Positions 8,517 to 17,362 of a DNA stretch of 64,000 nt are shown here, piece after piece. The notes under the pieces are model-generated. The model made no database searches, was not told the DNA's origin, and saw only the letters and a list, made by a program, of their open reading frames with translations. Origin of the DNA: Gammaproteobacteria bacterium (GTDB lineage Bacteria; Pseudomonadota; Gammaproteobacteria; Eutrophobiales; Eutrophobiaceae); NCBI GenBank assembly GCA_012103475.1, contig WLWS01000001.1, positions 310,001-374,000 of the forward strand, in the 5' to 3' direction. A program made the position numbers and the translations under genes. Each line of letters starts with the position of its first letter. Positions within the stretch are counted from its first letter, which is position 1.

Positions 8517-10166
8517 CTAACTCGCTTCCTTTAGCTGTGTCGATGTTTTCAGCAGGCGTATGGTGAAAGTGGTTCCCTTTCCAGGCTGACTCTCAACCGT
8601 GATTTCGGCTTTGTGAAGATGAATAATTTCTTTTGCCAGTGACAAACCAAGTCCATGACCCGGTCGGCTACTGGCTTCATCGCTTTCTGAACGATAAAAT
8701 TTATCGAAAATACGGGGTTTGTCTGCTTCCGATATTCCAATACCGCTATCACTTACCTGAATCTCGATATAGTCATCAACCAGCTCTGCATTGAGAGAGA
8801 CTGTGTCACCCGGGTTTGAATACTTCAGGGCATTGGACAGAAGATTATTCAGGGCAACTCGAAATAGTTCTTTATCGATATTTACCGTTGTCAGTGCTCT
8901 TGAAATATACAACTCTGTTTTTATACTGTTATTCACGGCACTTCGGGTTGCCGATTCAAAGGTGTCGTTTAGAAAGTCCTGCACTTTTACTCGCTGGCGC
9001 TCAATGACCACGCTCTCGGATTCTATTTTGGTAATATTCAGTAAATCGTTTATGAGAATAGACTGCCGCTCAATCTCATCCTGAATTATATTGATACTCT
9101 CAATTACTTCAGTTGATTCATCCGTGATGACTTCGCTTAGTAATTCGGTCTGTAGCAGCATGATATTCAGAGGCGATTTCAGCTCATGAGAGACATGCGA
9201 GATAAATTCATCACGCGACTCCCGCAGTTGTATTTCATTAGTAATATCTTTGAACACGATGACGGTGCCGAGAACCATTGAGGCGTCTTCAGAGGAAAAC
9301 AAAGGAAAGGCATTGATTGAAAGTGTTTTGCCGGAATTGTCACTGAGACGGCAGTTTGTTACATCACTTCGATGTAAGGGCACAACATTTCCCTGATAAC
9401 GTTCCAATAACGACAACAAATTCTGATCATGACACCAGTCGGCTGGTTTTCTGCCCAGAATGTCTTCCTTTTCTACTCCCAGGAGTGCTTCCATCATTTG
9501 ATTGGCGAATGTGCAGGCGCCACTTTCCTCGAGCACCACAAATGCATCAGGTATGGTCTGCAAAACCGCTTCGAGTTGCCGCTTGTGGTATGCCGTCAGA
9601 CCAGTAGAGACTTTTGCCTGCGAACTTTCCAGTTCAAGCTCGTTCAGTCGGGATTGCGTAAAGTCCAGATAATGACTCAAATTTCTGATCAGACTTTGTG
9701 GCTTCGCTTCAGTTTCAATCGCGTAAGAGGAGTTATCCTGCTCCATGATAAGCTCACAAATATCCTCATTCGCCTTTTGCAGGGCCTGCATTTCCTTTCT
9801 CAGCAGCAGATACGCGAAAATTACAACGAGCAAAAGTGGTTGGGCCAGGAAAAGGATTGTCCATGACCAAATTGGTGCATTTTTAAGTTCGGGAATTTTG
9901 TAGCTGACTCGAACCTCATCAGGTTTTTCTGACATGGCCTCGGTCTCGAATCCCGGAGCCAATATGGATTTATCCAGTCTTTCCTCATCTATCAGGACAT
10001 TCGGCACATGTGCTAGAATCCACGAAACATTCGCAGCATGTAATTTGCGTAGTTTTTCCTGCTGTTTCATATCCTGTTGAACAAGTACGTAGGCCATCAT
10101 AATGATCGACATCAGGAAGGCGCTACTCAGTGCCAGGACAAGAAGCTGTTTGCCATGTTTAAACAT
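8517..10166 (-). CDS. Membrane sensor histidine kinase with PAS domain
   Basis: 549 residues. Transmembrane segments near 8-28 and 100-121 flank a periplasmic domain of about 70 residues. A coiled-coil-like linker leads to a PAS domain (about 195-310: IPDAFVVLEESG, then VIVFKDIT). The HisKA box is FISHVSHELKSPLN with H327 as phospho-acceptor; the ATPase domain has the N box (NNLLSNALKYS), G1 (DSGIGI), the KFYR region and G2 (GLGLSLAKEI). It heads the pilus operon, so it probably provides the environmental input. The periplasmic domain is not one I recognise. Confidence 0.88.
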   Translation of the reverse strand: MFKHGKQLLVLALSSAFLMSIIMMAYVLVQQDMKQQEKLRKLHAANVSWILAHVPNVLIDEERLDKSILAPGFETEAMSEKPDEVRVSYKIPELKNAPIWSWTILFLAQPLLLVVIFAYLLLRKEMQALQKANEDICELIMEQDNSSYAIETEAKPQSLIRNLSHYLDFTQSRLNELELESSQAKVSTGLTAYHKRQLEAVLQTIPDAFVVLEESGACTFANQMMEALLGVEKEDILGRKPADWCHDQNLLSLLERYQGNVVPLHRSDVTNCRLSDNSGKTLSINAFPLFSSEDASMVLGTVIVFKDITNEIQLRESRDEFISHVSHELKSPLNIMLLQTELLSEVITDESTEVIESINIIQDEIERQSILINDLLNITKIESESVVIERQRVKVQDFLNDTFESATRSAVNNSIKTELYISRALTTVNIDKELFRVALNNLLSNALKYSNPGDTVSLNAELVDDYIEIQVSDSGIGISEADKPRIFDKFYRSESDEASSRPGHGLGLSLAKEIIHLHKAEITVESQPGKGTTFTIRLLKTSTQLKEAS

Positions 10167-10291
10167 GTTCAGTTTATCCGCAAATAATGTTTTATGGTTT
10201 TTCTGGAGAATCTTGTTTTAATTACCCATGTTTATTGCGGCAAATATGATAATTTCTTTAATTTACGGTCGTTTCCGGGAGGCTTTTGAGA

Positions 10292-11629
10292 GTGAGGGCT
10301 GATTCTTTGCTGAAAGCCCGGATTGATAGCTATTTCAAGGTGGCTGAGCGCGGTAGTAGTATCTCGCAGGAAGTGCTCGGCGGGGCAACCACTTTTCTCG
10401 CCATGGTTTATTCGGTGATTGTGGTACCTAATATGCTTGCCACAGCGGGCTTTGACCCTGCTGCAGTTTTCATTGCGACCTGCGCAGTCAGCGCATTCGG
10501 ATCCTTATTAATGGGACTATGGGCAAATCTGCCGATGGCTATCGGCTGTGCCATCTCCCTGACCGCATTCACCGCCTTCAGCCTGGTGCTCGGCCAGAAC
10601 ATGAGTATTCCTGTCGCCCTCGGCGCTATCTTCCTCATGGGACTACTCTTTTCTGCGATCACCATTACTGGTCTGCGACAGTGGATTCTGAACAATTTGC
10701 CAGCAGGAATTGCCGAAGGTACCGGAATCGGTATCGGCCTGTTTTTGATCCTGATTGCGACAAGTAGCGTTAAGTTCGTCCTCCCCAGCGAAAGCGGATT
10801 ACCATTGACTCTGGGAGACATCAACTCACTTCCGGTCATTGCAACGATTATTGGTCTGGCATTGACCATCGCACTCGAGTCGCGCCGTATCCCGGGAGCT
10901 ATTCTTCTGGTAATAATCAGTTTGTCGCTTTTTGGCCTGCTCTTCGATGACAGCGTGCAATATCAGGGCATATTCGCGCTACCGGACTTTTTTTCCGAAT
11001 ATTCCTTACTTGGAAAAATGGATCTCAGAGCAACTCTTGATCTGGCTGTTTTACCCGTGGTCCTGGCACTGGTTATGACAGCGGTATTTGATGCCACCGG
11101 GACAATTCGAGCAGTAGCGGGACAGGCAAAACTTATCGATGAAAACGGCCAGATCCTAAACAGCTCCAGAGCGCTTTTAGCGGACTCATTCAGTAGTGTT
11201 CTATCCGGTTTTGTCGGTAGTTCACCGGCAGCAGTTTATGTCGAATCTGCCGCCGGCACCGCGGCTGGTGCCAAAACCGGATTAAGTACCATTGTTGTAG
11301 GACTCGGTTTTGTGGCCATCATTTTTCTGGCACCGCTGTCCTATCTGGTGCCAGCTTACGCCACGGCGCCGGCTCTGATTTACGTCGGTTTATTGATGCT
11401 TTCCAATGTTGTTAAGCTGAATTTTGACGATCGTGTTGACGCCATGTCTGGACTTGTTTGTGCAGTTTTTATCGTACTCAGTTCAAACATCGTCACCGGC
11501 ATTATGCTGGGCTTCAATACTTATCTTCTGGGCCGGCTGATGAGTGGGGAATGGCGTAAGCTAAATGTCGGCGTTACTCTTATCAGCCTTGGCCTGGCCG
11601 TTTTCTATCTTGGGGGTTGGGCAATATAA
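10292..11629 (+). CDS. NCS2-type purine (guanine/hypoxanthine/adenine) permease, AzgA-like
   Basis: About 445 residues with about a dozen hydrophobic helices. The N-terminal [20 protein letters not shown] and later [20 protein letters not shown] match the AzgA/AdeQ/GhxP branch of nucleobase:cation symporter 2, as does the motif VFDATGT near residue 270. A TTG at 10286 is possible, but GTG at 10292 is better placed (nine bases) behind GGGAGG. It is divergent from the pilus operon (125 bases between) and ends two bases before a TonB-dependent receptor, so the two probably form one transcript. Substrate inferred from family. Confidence 0.83.
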   Translation: MRADSLLKARIDSYFKVAERGSSISQEVLGGATTFLAMVYSVIVVPNMLATAGFDPAAVFIATCAVSAFGSLLMGLWANLPMAIGCAISLTAFTAFSLVLGQNMSIPVALGAIFLMGLLFSAITITGLRQWILNNLPAGIAEGTGIGIGLFLILIATSSVKFVLPSESGLPLTLGDINSLPVIATIIGLALTIALESRRIPGAILLVIISLSLFGLLFDDSVQYQGIFALPDFFSEYSLLGKMDLRATLDLAVLPVVLALVMTAVFDATGTIRAVAGQAKLIDENGQILNSSRALLADSFSSVLSGFVGSSPAAVYVESAAGTAAGAKTGLSTIVVGLGFVAIIFLAPLSYLVPAYATAPALIYVGLLMLSNVVKLNFDDRVDAMSGLVCAVFIVLSSNIVTGIMLGFNTYLLGRLMSGEWRKLNVGVTLISLGLAVFYLGGWAI

Positions 11630-11631
11630 CA

Positions 11632-13917
11632 ATGAAAAGTGGACTCTATTCCCGGACAATTGAATTTCTAGTAACTCTTTTAATCCTGTTTGACCTTCCT
11701 GAACTGGCTGCACAAACGGTATTTGAGGAAATAGTTGTTATCGCGGAGAAACGCAATGAAAGCCTGCAGGATCTTTCTCAGGCGGTCACCGCACTGAAGC
11801 AGGATGAACTCGATCAGAAGAATATTATTTCCTTTGTCGATTTAAGCAGCATCGCTCCGGGCGTAACGATAACTAAAAATGAAGGATTCAAAACCGTCAT
11901 TGCCATTCGCGGACTTGGTAATGAAGCAAACCAGAATGCCCTTGCGAATCCCTCGGTCTCCTACCATCTTGATGGTGTTTACATTGCTTCACCCTTTTCA
12001 ATTCAGACTGATTTTCTCGATCTTGAACGCATAGAAGTACTTCGCGGGCCACAGGGCACACTGTTCGGGCAAAACTCTACCGGCGGCGCTATCAATGTAA
12101 TAACCAGTACGCCTACTACTGATGAGTTTTACGGAAAGGCGGATTTCTCTTATGGTGAATACAATGCCGTAAGAACACGCGCTTCGGTTAATGTCCCATT
12201 TAATGACAGTGCCGCCATGCGTGCTTCTGTGTCTTACTATAATCATGATGGCTTCAGCGACAATCTGGTCCTTAACCAGGAACTTGATGATGCGAATAAT
12301 CTTGCTGCTCGCCTGCGTTTTCTTTATGAGCCCAACAGCAATCTAAGATTACATTTAAGCGCTCAGTACTTCAGAGAAGACGCCAACGGTGCGGCACAAA
12401 AAGGCTTACTAGACACCACACCAGGTGCCCGCCGTCTTTCACAGGATTCGCCAGCCAGTTATGAGCTTGAATCACAGGTGTATAGTGTAATCGCCGAATG
12501 GGATCTCGATGACTTCAGTATTAAGTCACTCAGCAGCTACCAGCGCGACGAAATATTTATCATGCGCGATAACGACAGAACAGATATCAATTCGCTTCCG
12601 CCTTTTACTCTGCTACCCAGTTTCTATGATCCGGAAATTAACGAGCAGCGTACTATCACTCAGGAACTCAACATCATTTCCAATCAGGCTTTGTTTGGCA
12701 ATATCGACTGGATTGCAGGCGTTTTCTATCTCAACTCTGAACTCGATGTGTCCATTCGAGAACGCATAGACTTTGGTTTCGACGGGGTATTCGATCCTTT
12801 CACCACTGCCGACGTGTTTGCATTCAATGGTGACTTTGGTTTTATTACAGATTCCGCGCCAGAACGCGAATCGATCTCGGTCTACAGCCAGAGCACCTAT
12901 CATATTTCAGACACACTAAGAGCAATCGGTGGCGCACGTTTAACCTACGATAAAATTGAAAGCGCTGTCACCAATTTCTTCGGCCGCGGTGGCACTGAGA
13001 ACCTGAGGCGTTCAAGCAATGCTGTCACAGGTCGTTTTGCTCTGGAACACGACTTACGTGACGACACCCTGATCTATGCATCCTGGACCCGCGGTTTCAA
13101 GCCCGGCGGCACTAACCTTACTTTCGGCCGGGAAAACCAGATTGCCCCCGCAGTCGTACTGCCGGTATTTGAAGATGAAGAAATTAACGCGTTTGAGCTC
13201 GGTATAAAAACAGACTTTCTCTCCGGCCGTATTCGCGCCAACCTGGCTGCCTTCTACTATGACTATACTAATCTACAGTTTCAGGCGACAGATCCTGAAG
13301 TATTTGAAGGTGGAGTAGGTAATATTCCACAATCGGAAAGCTATGGCATGGAACTGGAAATGCTGGCTTCGCTCACACCTGAACTAAGCATGGATTTTAA
13401 GTTGTCACTATTGGAAACCAACATTACCGAAAGTTTTCTGGCACTTGATAATGTCCGCTCCGATGCAGCCACCAATGCCCTGCTCTTCCCCATCTGCGGC
13501 GGCAACCTGTTCTGCCCCGAAATTCAGGTGGCAAGGGCAAACGCGATTCTTGATGTACAAGGCAATGACCTCGCAAAAGCCCCGGCAGTCACCGCGGATC
13601 TGAGTTTTCGCCATGAAACACCACTTTCAAACCTGGGCACACTCAGCAGTACGCTACAAATCACCTACCGCGGAAAATTCAATCAACGCATCTTCAACAA
13701 CCCGACAACCGACAAAGTCCCATCCTACGAAACCGTCAGCACAGTGATTTCCTTTGACGCCAGCAACGAACGCTGGGGACTGGATTTTCTGGCAATGAAT
13801 ATTTTCAACAAGAATGGCGTGAACGCCCGTTTCACCGACGTCTTCGGTGTCGGTTCCACCTCAGACGAACTAATCCCCCCAAGACAAATAATGGGCAGAC
13901 TCAGAATAAACTTCTAA
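11632..13917 (+). CDS. TonB-dependent outer-membrane receptor
   Basis: About 761 residues. The signal peptide (MKSGLYSRTIEFLVTLLILF onward) is followed by a TonB-box-like segment (FEEIVVIAEKRNESLQD). The plug domain includes IAIRGLGNE and LERIEVLRGPQGTLFGQNST with GGAINV. The beta-barrel is rich in alternating aromatic strands and ends in a C-terminal Phe (MGRLRINF), as expected for insertion by BAM. The sequence resembles the large class of substrate-uptake receptors common in marine gammaproteobacteria and sphingomonads. It follows the purine permease by only two bases, so nucleobase or nucleoside uptake is a reasonable guess, but the barrel gives no direct substrate clue. Confidence 0.87.
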   Translation: MKSGLYSRTIEFLVTLLILFDLPELAAQTVFEEIVVIAEKRNESLQDLSQAVTALKQDELDQKNIISFVDLSSIAPGVTITKNEGFKTVIAIRGLGNEANQNALANPSVSYHLDGVYIASPFSIQTDFLDLERIEVLRGPQGTLFGQNSTGGAINVITSTPTTDEFYGKADFSYGEYNAVRTRASVNVPFNDSAAMRASVSYYNHDGFSDNLVLNQELDDANNLAARLRFLYEPNSNLRLHLSAQYFREDANGAAQKGLLDTTPGARRLSQDSPASYELESQVYSVIAEWDLDDFSIKSLSSYQRDEIFIMRDNDRTDINSLPPFTLLPSFYDPEINEQRTITQELNIISNQALFGNIDWIAGVFYLNSELDVSIRERIDFGFDGVFDPFTTADVFAFNGDFGFITDSAPERESISVYSQSTYHISDTLRAIGGARLTYDKIESAVTNFFGRGGTENLRRSSNAVTGRFALEHDLRDDTLIYASWTRGFKPGGTNLTFGRENQIAPAVVLPVFEDEEINAFELGIKTDFLSGRIRANLAAFYYDYTNLQFQATDPEVFEGGVGNIPQSESYGMELEMLASLTPELSMDFKLSLLETNITESFLALDNVRSDAATNALLFPICGGNLFCPEIQVARANAILDVQGNDLAKAPAVTADLSFRHETPLSNLGTLSSTLQITYRGKFNQRIFNNPTTDKVPSYETVSTVISFDASNERWGLDFLAMNIFNKNGVNARFTDVFGVGSTSDELIPPRQIMGRLRINF

Positions 13918-13929
13918 CTCAATACGTCG

Positions 13930-14035
13930 GGCTATCTGTATGTGCTGAACACAGACCGTTAGCGGCATGGATGCCGCTGTCGAGCGTACAGGGACGTATT
14001 CACAGCGTGTCAGTCTTCAGCACATACAGGTAGCC
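13930..14035. repeat. Large palindromic intergenic element, probable bidirectional terminator
   Basis: Outer arms at 13930-13949 and 14016-14035 are inverted copies that match at 19 of 20 positions (GGCTATCTGTATGTGCTGAA against its complement). Inside lies a second perfect hairpin, AGCGGCAT at 13961-13968 and ATGCCGCT at 13971-13978, followed by TACAGGGACGTATTCACAG. It sits between the convergent receptor gene and thioredoxin-like gene, where a two-way terminator is expected. The inner motif resembles recurrent intergenic palindromes I recall from other gammaproteobacteria; that is recollection, not a search. Confidence 0.7.
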
Positions 14036-14048
14036 ACAGCTTAACTTA

Positions 14049-14609
14049 CTACTTGGCAGTTTCAGCCAACAAACTACTAATGGCCTTTTCAATAGCCTTA
14101 GCCTGCCGATCACCCTTATGCGTTTCCCCGAAAAAAGACGCTGCCATTTTCCCATCTTTATCAATCAGATAAAACGCCGGCCAGTAACGATTACCCATCG
14201 CCCGCCAGTAAGAAAAATCATTATCGATCATCACCGGATGTTTCAATTGGAACTCTTCGATTTTCGCAACAATATTGCCGCGTAATTTCTCGTGCTCAAA
14301 TTCCGGCGTATGCACACCAATAATTCGAAAATCATCAGAAGCCAGTCGCTTCTCCAGATCATTGAGCCAGGGAAATGAGCGATAACAGTTCCAGCAATCA
14401 AAAGTCCAGAAATCGACCAGCACCACCTGCCCACGCATATCACCAAGCTGCAGAGGTTTCGAGTTCAGCCAGTCCTGTTCATCAGAATGAGTAAACTCAG
14501 GCGCGATACTCGGCGTAATTTTGTTTCTGGCGAAACCGGGAGTAGCAAACTGGGAAATTAAAAAAACGCTGGCAAGGCCAAGAATAAATCCCGTCAGATT
14601 CCTTTTCAC
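14049..14609 (-). CDS. Periplasmic/membrane-anchored thioredoxin-like (TlpA/DipZ C-terminal type) protein
   Basis: 186 residues. An N-terminal hydrophobic export or anchor segment (LTGFILGLASVFLISQF) precedes a redoxin fold with the active site FWTFDCWNCYRSFPWL, i.e. CWNC instead of CGPC or CVNC. Later elements HTPEFEHEK, the conserved cis-Pro region (YWPAFYLIDKDG) and the C-terminal helix match the extracytoplasmic redoxins fused to DipZ/CcdA in other bacteria. I chose the GTG at 14609, eight bases behind AGGGG; 14618 is an alternative. Probable thiol-disulfide exchange at the cell envelope. It is 59 bases upstream of nothing related, so partner proteins are unknown. Confidence 0.78.
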   Translation of the reverse strand: MKRNLTGFILGLASVFLISQFATPGFARNKITPSIAPEFTHSDEQDWLNSKPLQLGDMRGQVVLVDFWTFDCWNCYRSFPWLNDLEKRLASDDFRIIGVHTPEFEHEKLRGNIVAKIEEFQLKHPVMIDNDFSYWRAMGNRYWPAFYLIDKDGKMAASFFGETHKGDRQAKAIEKAISSLLAETAK

Positions 14610-14668
14610 ACGAAGCACCCCTTAAATGAACTTTTGAATTCGACAGCTTAAAGGGCAATAACGTTCAA

Positions 14669-15547
14669 TCAGAATTCGTAACTTAAACCCATACCGGCAA
14701 CCAGACCATGACGTGAACCTGATGCACGTACAATCGGACTATCGGCGGCATCACCGAGTAAATACTGATAGCGCAATTGCGCAGCAACTGACCAGTGCTG
14801 GGAAAATTTGTAGGCTGAACTAAGATTCACAGACACATCGCGCATACCGGCATCAGGCTGATACCTTGTCAGGCCGGAAGCAAGGCCCTGCAGGTTGTTA
14901 ACACCGAAGAAAGTACGCATGTGCTCCCTGCTTGCCCAGGTGGTTTCCACACCAAGATAAAACAAGGGATCATTCCATGGCAGACGACTACCCAGGCGAA
15001 AAATGGCCAGCGTGCCATGACCTTCATTCAGGAAATCGTGGCGTACTTCACTTTTTAGGCGCAGCCCCTGGTAACGATAGTTCAGATAAGCGCCACTGGT
15101 AAATGTGCGGCTGATATCGCCGAGACCTTCAAGACCATCATTGTTCTCACTGCGACCGCCGTTATAACGAACAAAAGCACCGCCGTAAAAACCACCTTTA
15201 TCGAACAGTTCGACGCCCAACTTCCGGCCTTTAAGATACAACCAGTCATTCCAGACAATATGAATATTCGGTGCGTAACTGAAACGATATTCATCAGCAC
15301 CGCGATATTCCGGAGCAATACCCCCAATCACGCCAAGCCGGATTAACAGTTTCTTCTCATCCTTATCTTCCAGCTGATAATCCATTTCTGTTATCAGGCC
15401 CATGGTCTCGGAGATCTGATCCCATACCTCGTAATCTTCTGTTTGCTGAGCCAGAACCGGAAAAGACAGGCTCAGAATACCACTCAGGACCAGAGAAAAC
15501 CCAAAGAGATAAAGGTAAGTGTATGATTTTATTGATTTATTCTTCAT
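14669..15547 (-). CDS. MipA/OmpV family outer-membrane protein
   Basis: About 292 residues with a signal peptide (ending VLAQQ). The mature part has the family hallmark near its start (GVIGGIAPEYRGADEYRFS, then PNIHIVWNDWLYL) and ends in an outer-membrane signature aromatic (GMGLSYEF). Alternating-strand composition fits a small beta-barrel. MipA interacts with murein-synthesis enzymes in E. coli, while OmpV-type members are porin-like or stress-linked; which role applies here cannot be told. The first ATG codons cluster; 15547 gives the cleanest signal peptide. Confidence 0.85.
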   Translation of the reverse strand: MKNKSIKSYTYLYLFGFSLVLSGILSLSFPVLAQQTEDYEVWDQISETMGLITEMDYQLEDKDEKKLLIRLGVIGGIAPEYRGADEYRFSYAPNIHIVWNDWLYLKGRKLGVELFDKGGFYGGAFVRYNGGRSENNDGLEGLGDISRTFTSGAYLNYRYQGLRLKSEVRHDFLNEGHGTLAIFRLGSRLPWNDPLFYLGVETTWASREHMRTFFGVNNLQGLASGLTRYQPDAGMRDVSVNLSSAYKFSQHWSVAAQLRYQYLLGDAADSPIVRASGSRHGLVAGMGLSYEF

Positions 15548-15639
15548 GAGCATCAAGTAGTTTCGCTGCTTCTGAAGAATAAATCAATAAATTACTTAAA
15601 TATCATTTAGTTAAATGCACTAATTCAAGTTTAATATCA

Positions 15640-16374
15640 CTAATTATCTTGATGAAACTGCCACGTTCTCAGCTTGAATTCATCCCCGTCAGTAGCGAGC
15701 GTTGCCACGTAGTTATCAATAGAATCGATAGTCGCCAGTTGCCACTTCTCTGCATCTTCCCGTTGCCAGCGGGTCGCGAGCATTTCTGCCGGCGCATCGG
15801 GATCAATATTGACGTCAAATTCAGCCAGACCAAAAGCAATACCTTTACCTATCGCTTTGACAAAAGCCTCCTTGCGCGTCCAGGTTGTAAAAAAAGCGCG
15901 TAGCACATTGCCTTCATAGTCCAGTAAAGACTTATACTCATTTTCAGAAAAAAACCGCCTGGCCAGTTTTTTAAAATCCACGTCCTTTCGAATACATTCA
16001 ATATCAATTCCAAGCTGGCGATTAGACGAGACTGCCACTAGAGCCTGTCCGTGTGAATGAGAAACATTAAAGACAAGACCACTCGAAGTTGCATTTTCCA
16101 GCTTTGGTTTTTTTTCTTTGCTATAGCAAAATTCGAAGCTGTGCGCAGGGGCGTTTAGCAAGCAGGCCAGCGCTGCCCGGAGTAAGCCACGGGTAACAAC
16201 ATATTCTTTTTCCTTATCGGGAAACGTAAACAGGCTGGCTCTGTTTAGCTCGTCAACAGAAAGAGTGTGGCGATAGTTTTCTAATTGTTCTTCTGATACA
16301 TCGATATCACTTCGCCAGACATCAATGTGATTCTCACTCAGTATCAGATCAACAGGTGGCTTATGCCATTTCAT
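15640..16374 (-). CDS. 4'-phosphopantetheinyl transferase (Sfp type)
   Basis: About 244 residues. It carries the family motifs FNVSHSHGQALVAVS, the metal-binding GIDIE and FFTTWTRKEAFVKAIGKG. It converts apo acyl-carrier proteins to their holo form using CoA. I start it at the ATG at 16374, which has GGAACGGG just upstream and overlaps oleD by 14 bases. Being the last gene of the synthase/ole operon, it is likely dedicated to a carrier protein serving this pathway, although no ACP domain is visible in the window. Confidence 0.88.
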   Translation of the reverse strand: MKWHKPPVDLILSENHIDVWRSDIDVSEEQLENYRHTLSVDELNRASLFTFPDKEKEYVVTRGLLRAALACLLNAPAHSFEFCYSKEKKPKLENATSSGLVFNVSHSHGQALVAVSSNRQLGIDIECIRKDVDFKKLARRFFSENEYKSLLDYEGNVLRAFFTTWTRKEAFVKAIGKGIAFGLAEFDVNIDPDAPAEMLATRWQREDAEKWQLATIDSIDNYVATLATDGDEFKLRTWQFHQDN

Positions 16375-17362
16375 GCCCGTTCCGTAATGCGTTTTGTAGG
16401 TTTTCCATACCCTCATCAATGCTGATCAATGGTTCATAGTTCAAATCACGCCGGGCCGCGCTGATGTCGTACCAATGCGAACAGCTCAGTTGTCTGGCAA
16501 TAAACCGGGTCATCACCGGTTCCGATTTTATTTTTAATGAAGAATAAACGAATTCCATGATGCTGCCGATGATATAGGCGCTTCTTGCCGAAATTGATTT
16601 TCTTACTTCATCCAAATCAGCGGCTTTTAGAATTCGATTCACAATCTCTGCCATCGGCAATGGTTCGCCATTGCTGATGAAGTAGGCTTTGCCGGCACAG
16701 CTGGCATTTATCTGTAAGGCGTCAAGCGCGAGCAGGTGAGCAGAAACAGCGTTGTCGATATAAGTAATATCGACCAGATTTTCACGATTGCCGACCAGAC
16801 GCAGGCGGCCTTTACGGGCACGTTCAATAATGCGTGGTGCAAGATGTGGATCGCCGGGTCCGAAAACAAGATGCGGTCTGAGCGCCACGCTAGCGAGATC
16901 AGCAGTATTCGCTGCAAGCACAGCCTCTTCTGCCTCTGCCTTGGTGCGCTGGTAGTTTGTCAGGTAATGCTCCGGAAAGGGTGTTGACTCATCAATACCA
17001 TCTTCATCTTCACCGGCGAAAACAATACTCGGCGAGCTGGTGTATACCAATCGTGGAATAGTATTCTTCCGGCAGGCTGCGATCACCTTTAGTGTCGCAG
17101 TTACGTTGCTACGATAGTACTCCTGATAGTCACCCCATACTCCGGCTTTAGCAGCAACATGAATCAGCGCATCACAGCCATTGCTCGCCTCATTAAGCTG
17201 GGAAGAATCAGCGATATCACCGCGATAGGTCTGAATACCCAGCGTCCTTAACCCGGGATAGTCGCCTCTTTGAAAACTGATAACCTCGTCACCACGCTGA
17301 TGTAATGCTCTGGCAATCGCGCCACCCAGAAAACCGCCGGCACCGGTCACCAGAACACGCAT
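16361..17362 (-). CDS. oleD: OleD-like NAD(P)-dependent 2-alkyl-3-ketoacid reductase
   Basis: About 333 residues of extended SDR type, 3-beta-HSD family: the Rossmann motif VTGAGGFLGGAIARAL at the N-terminus, YTSSPSIVF, and the catalytic YQRTKAEAE. Substrate-side features (RPHLVFGPGDPHL, NLVDITYIDNAV) match OleD, which reduces the beta-keto acid formed by OleA to the beta-hydroxy acid. Its ATG at 17362 overlaps the OleC stop by a single base (TAATG), a sign of translational coupling. The next gene, the PPTase, overlaps it by 14 bases. Confidence 0.87.
   Translation of the reverse strand: MRVLVTGAGGFLGGAIARALHQRGDEVISFQRGDYPGLRTLGIQTYRGDIADSSQLNEASNGCDALIHVAAKAGVWGDYQEYYRSNVTATLKVIAACRKNTIPRLVYTSSPSIVFAGEDEDGIDESTPFPEHYLTNYQRTKAEAEEAVLAANTADLASVALRPHLVFGPGDPHLAPRIIERARKGRLRLVGNRENLVDITYIDNAVSAHLLALDALQINASCAGKAYFISNGEPLPMAEIVNRILKAADLDEVRKSISARSAYIIGSIMEFVYSSLKIKSEPVMTRFIARQLSCSHWYDISAARRDLNYEPLISIDEGMENLQNALRNGHEMA

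Noticed and set aside
11617..11631. TTG start five codons upstream for the TonB receptor
   Set aside because: The ATG at 11632 gives a clean signal peptide just after the permease stop; the TTG lies inside the permease gene.
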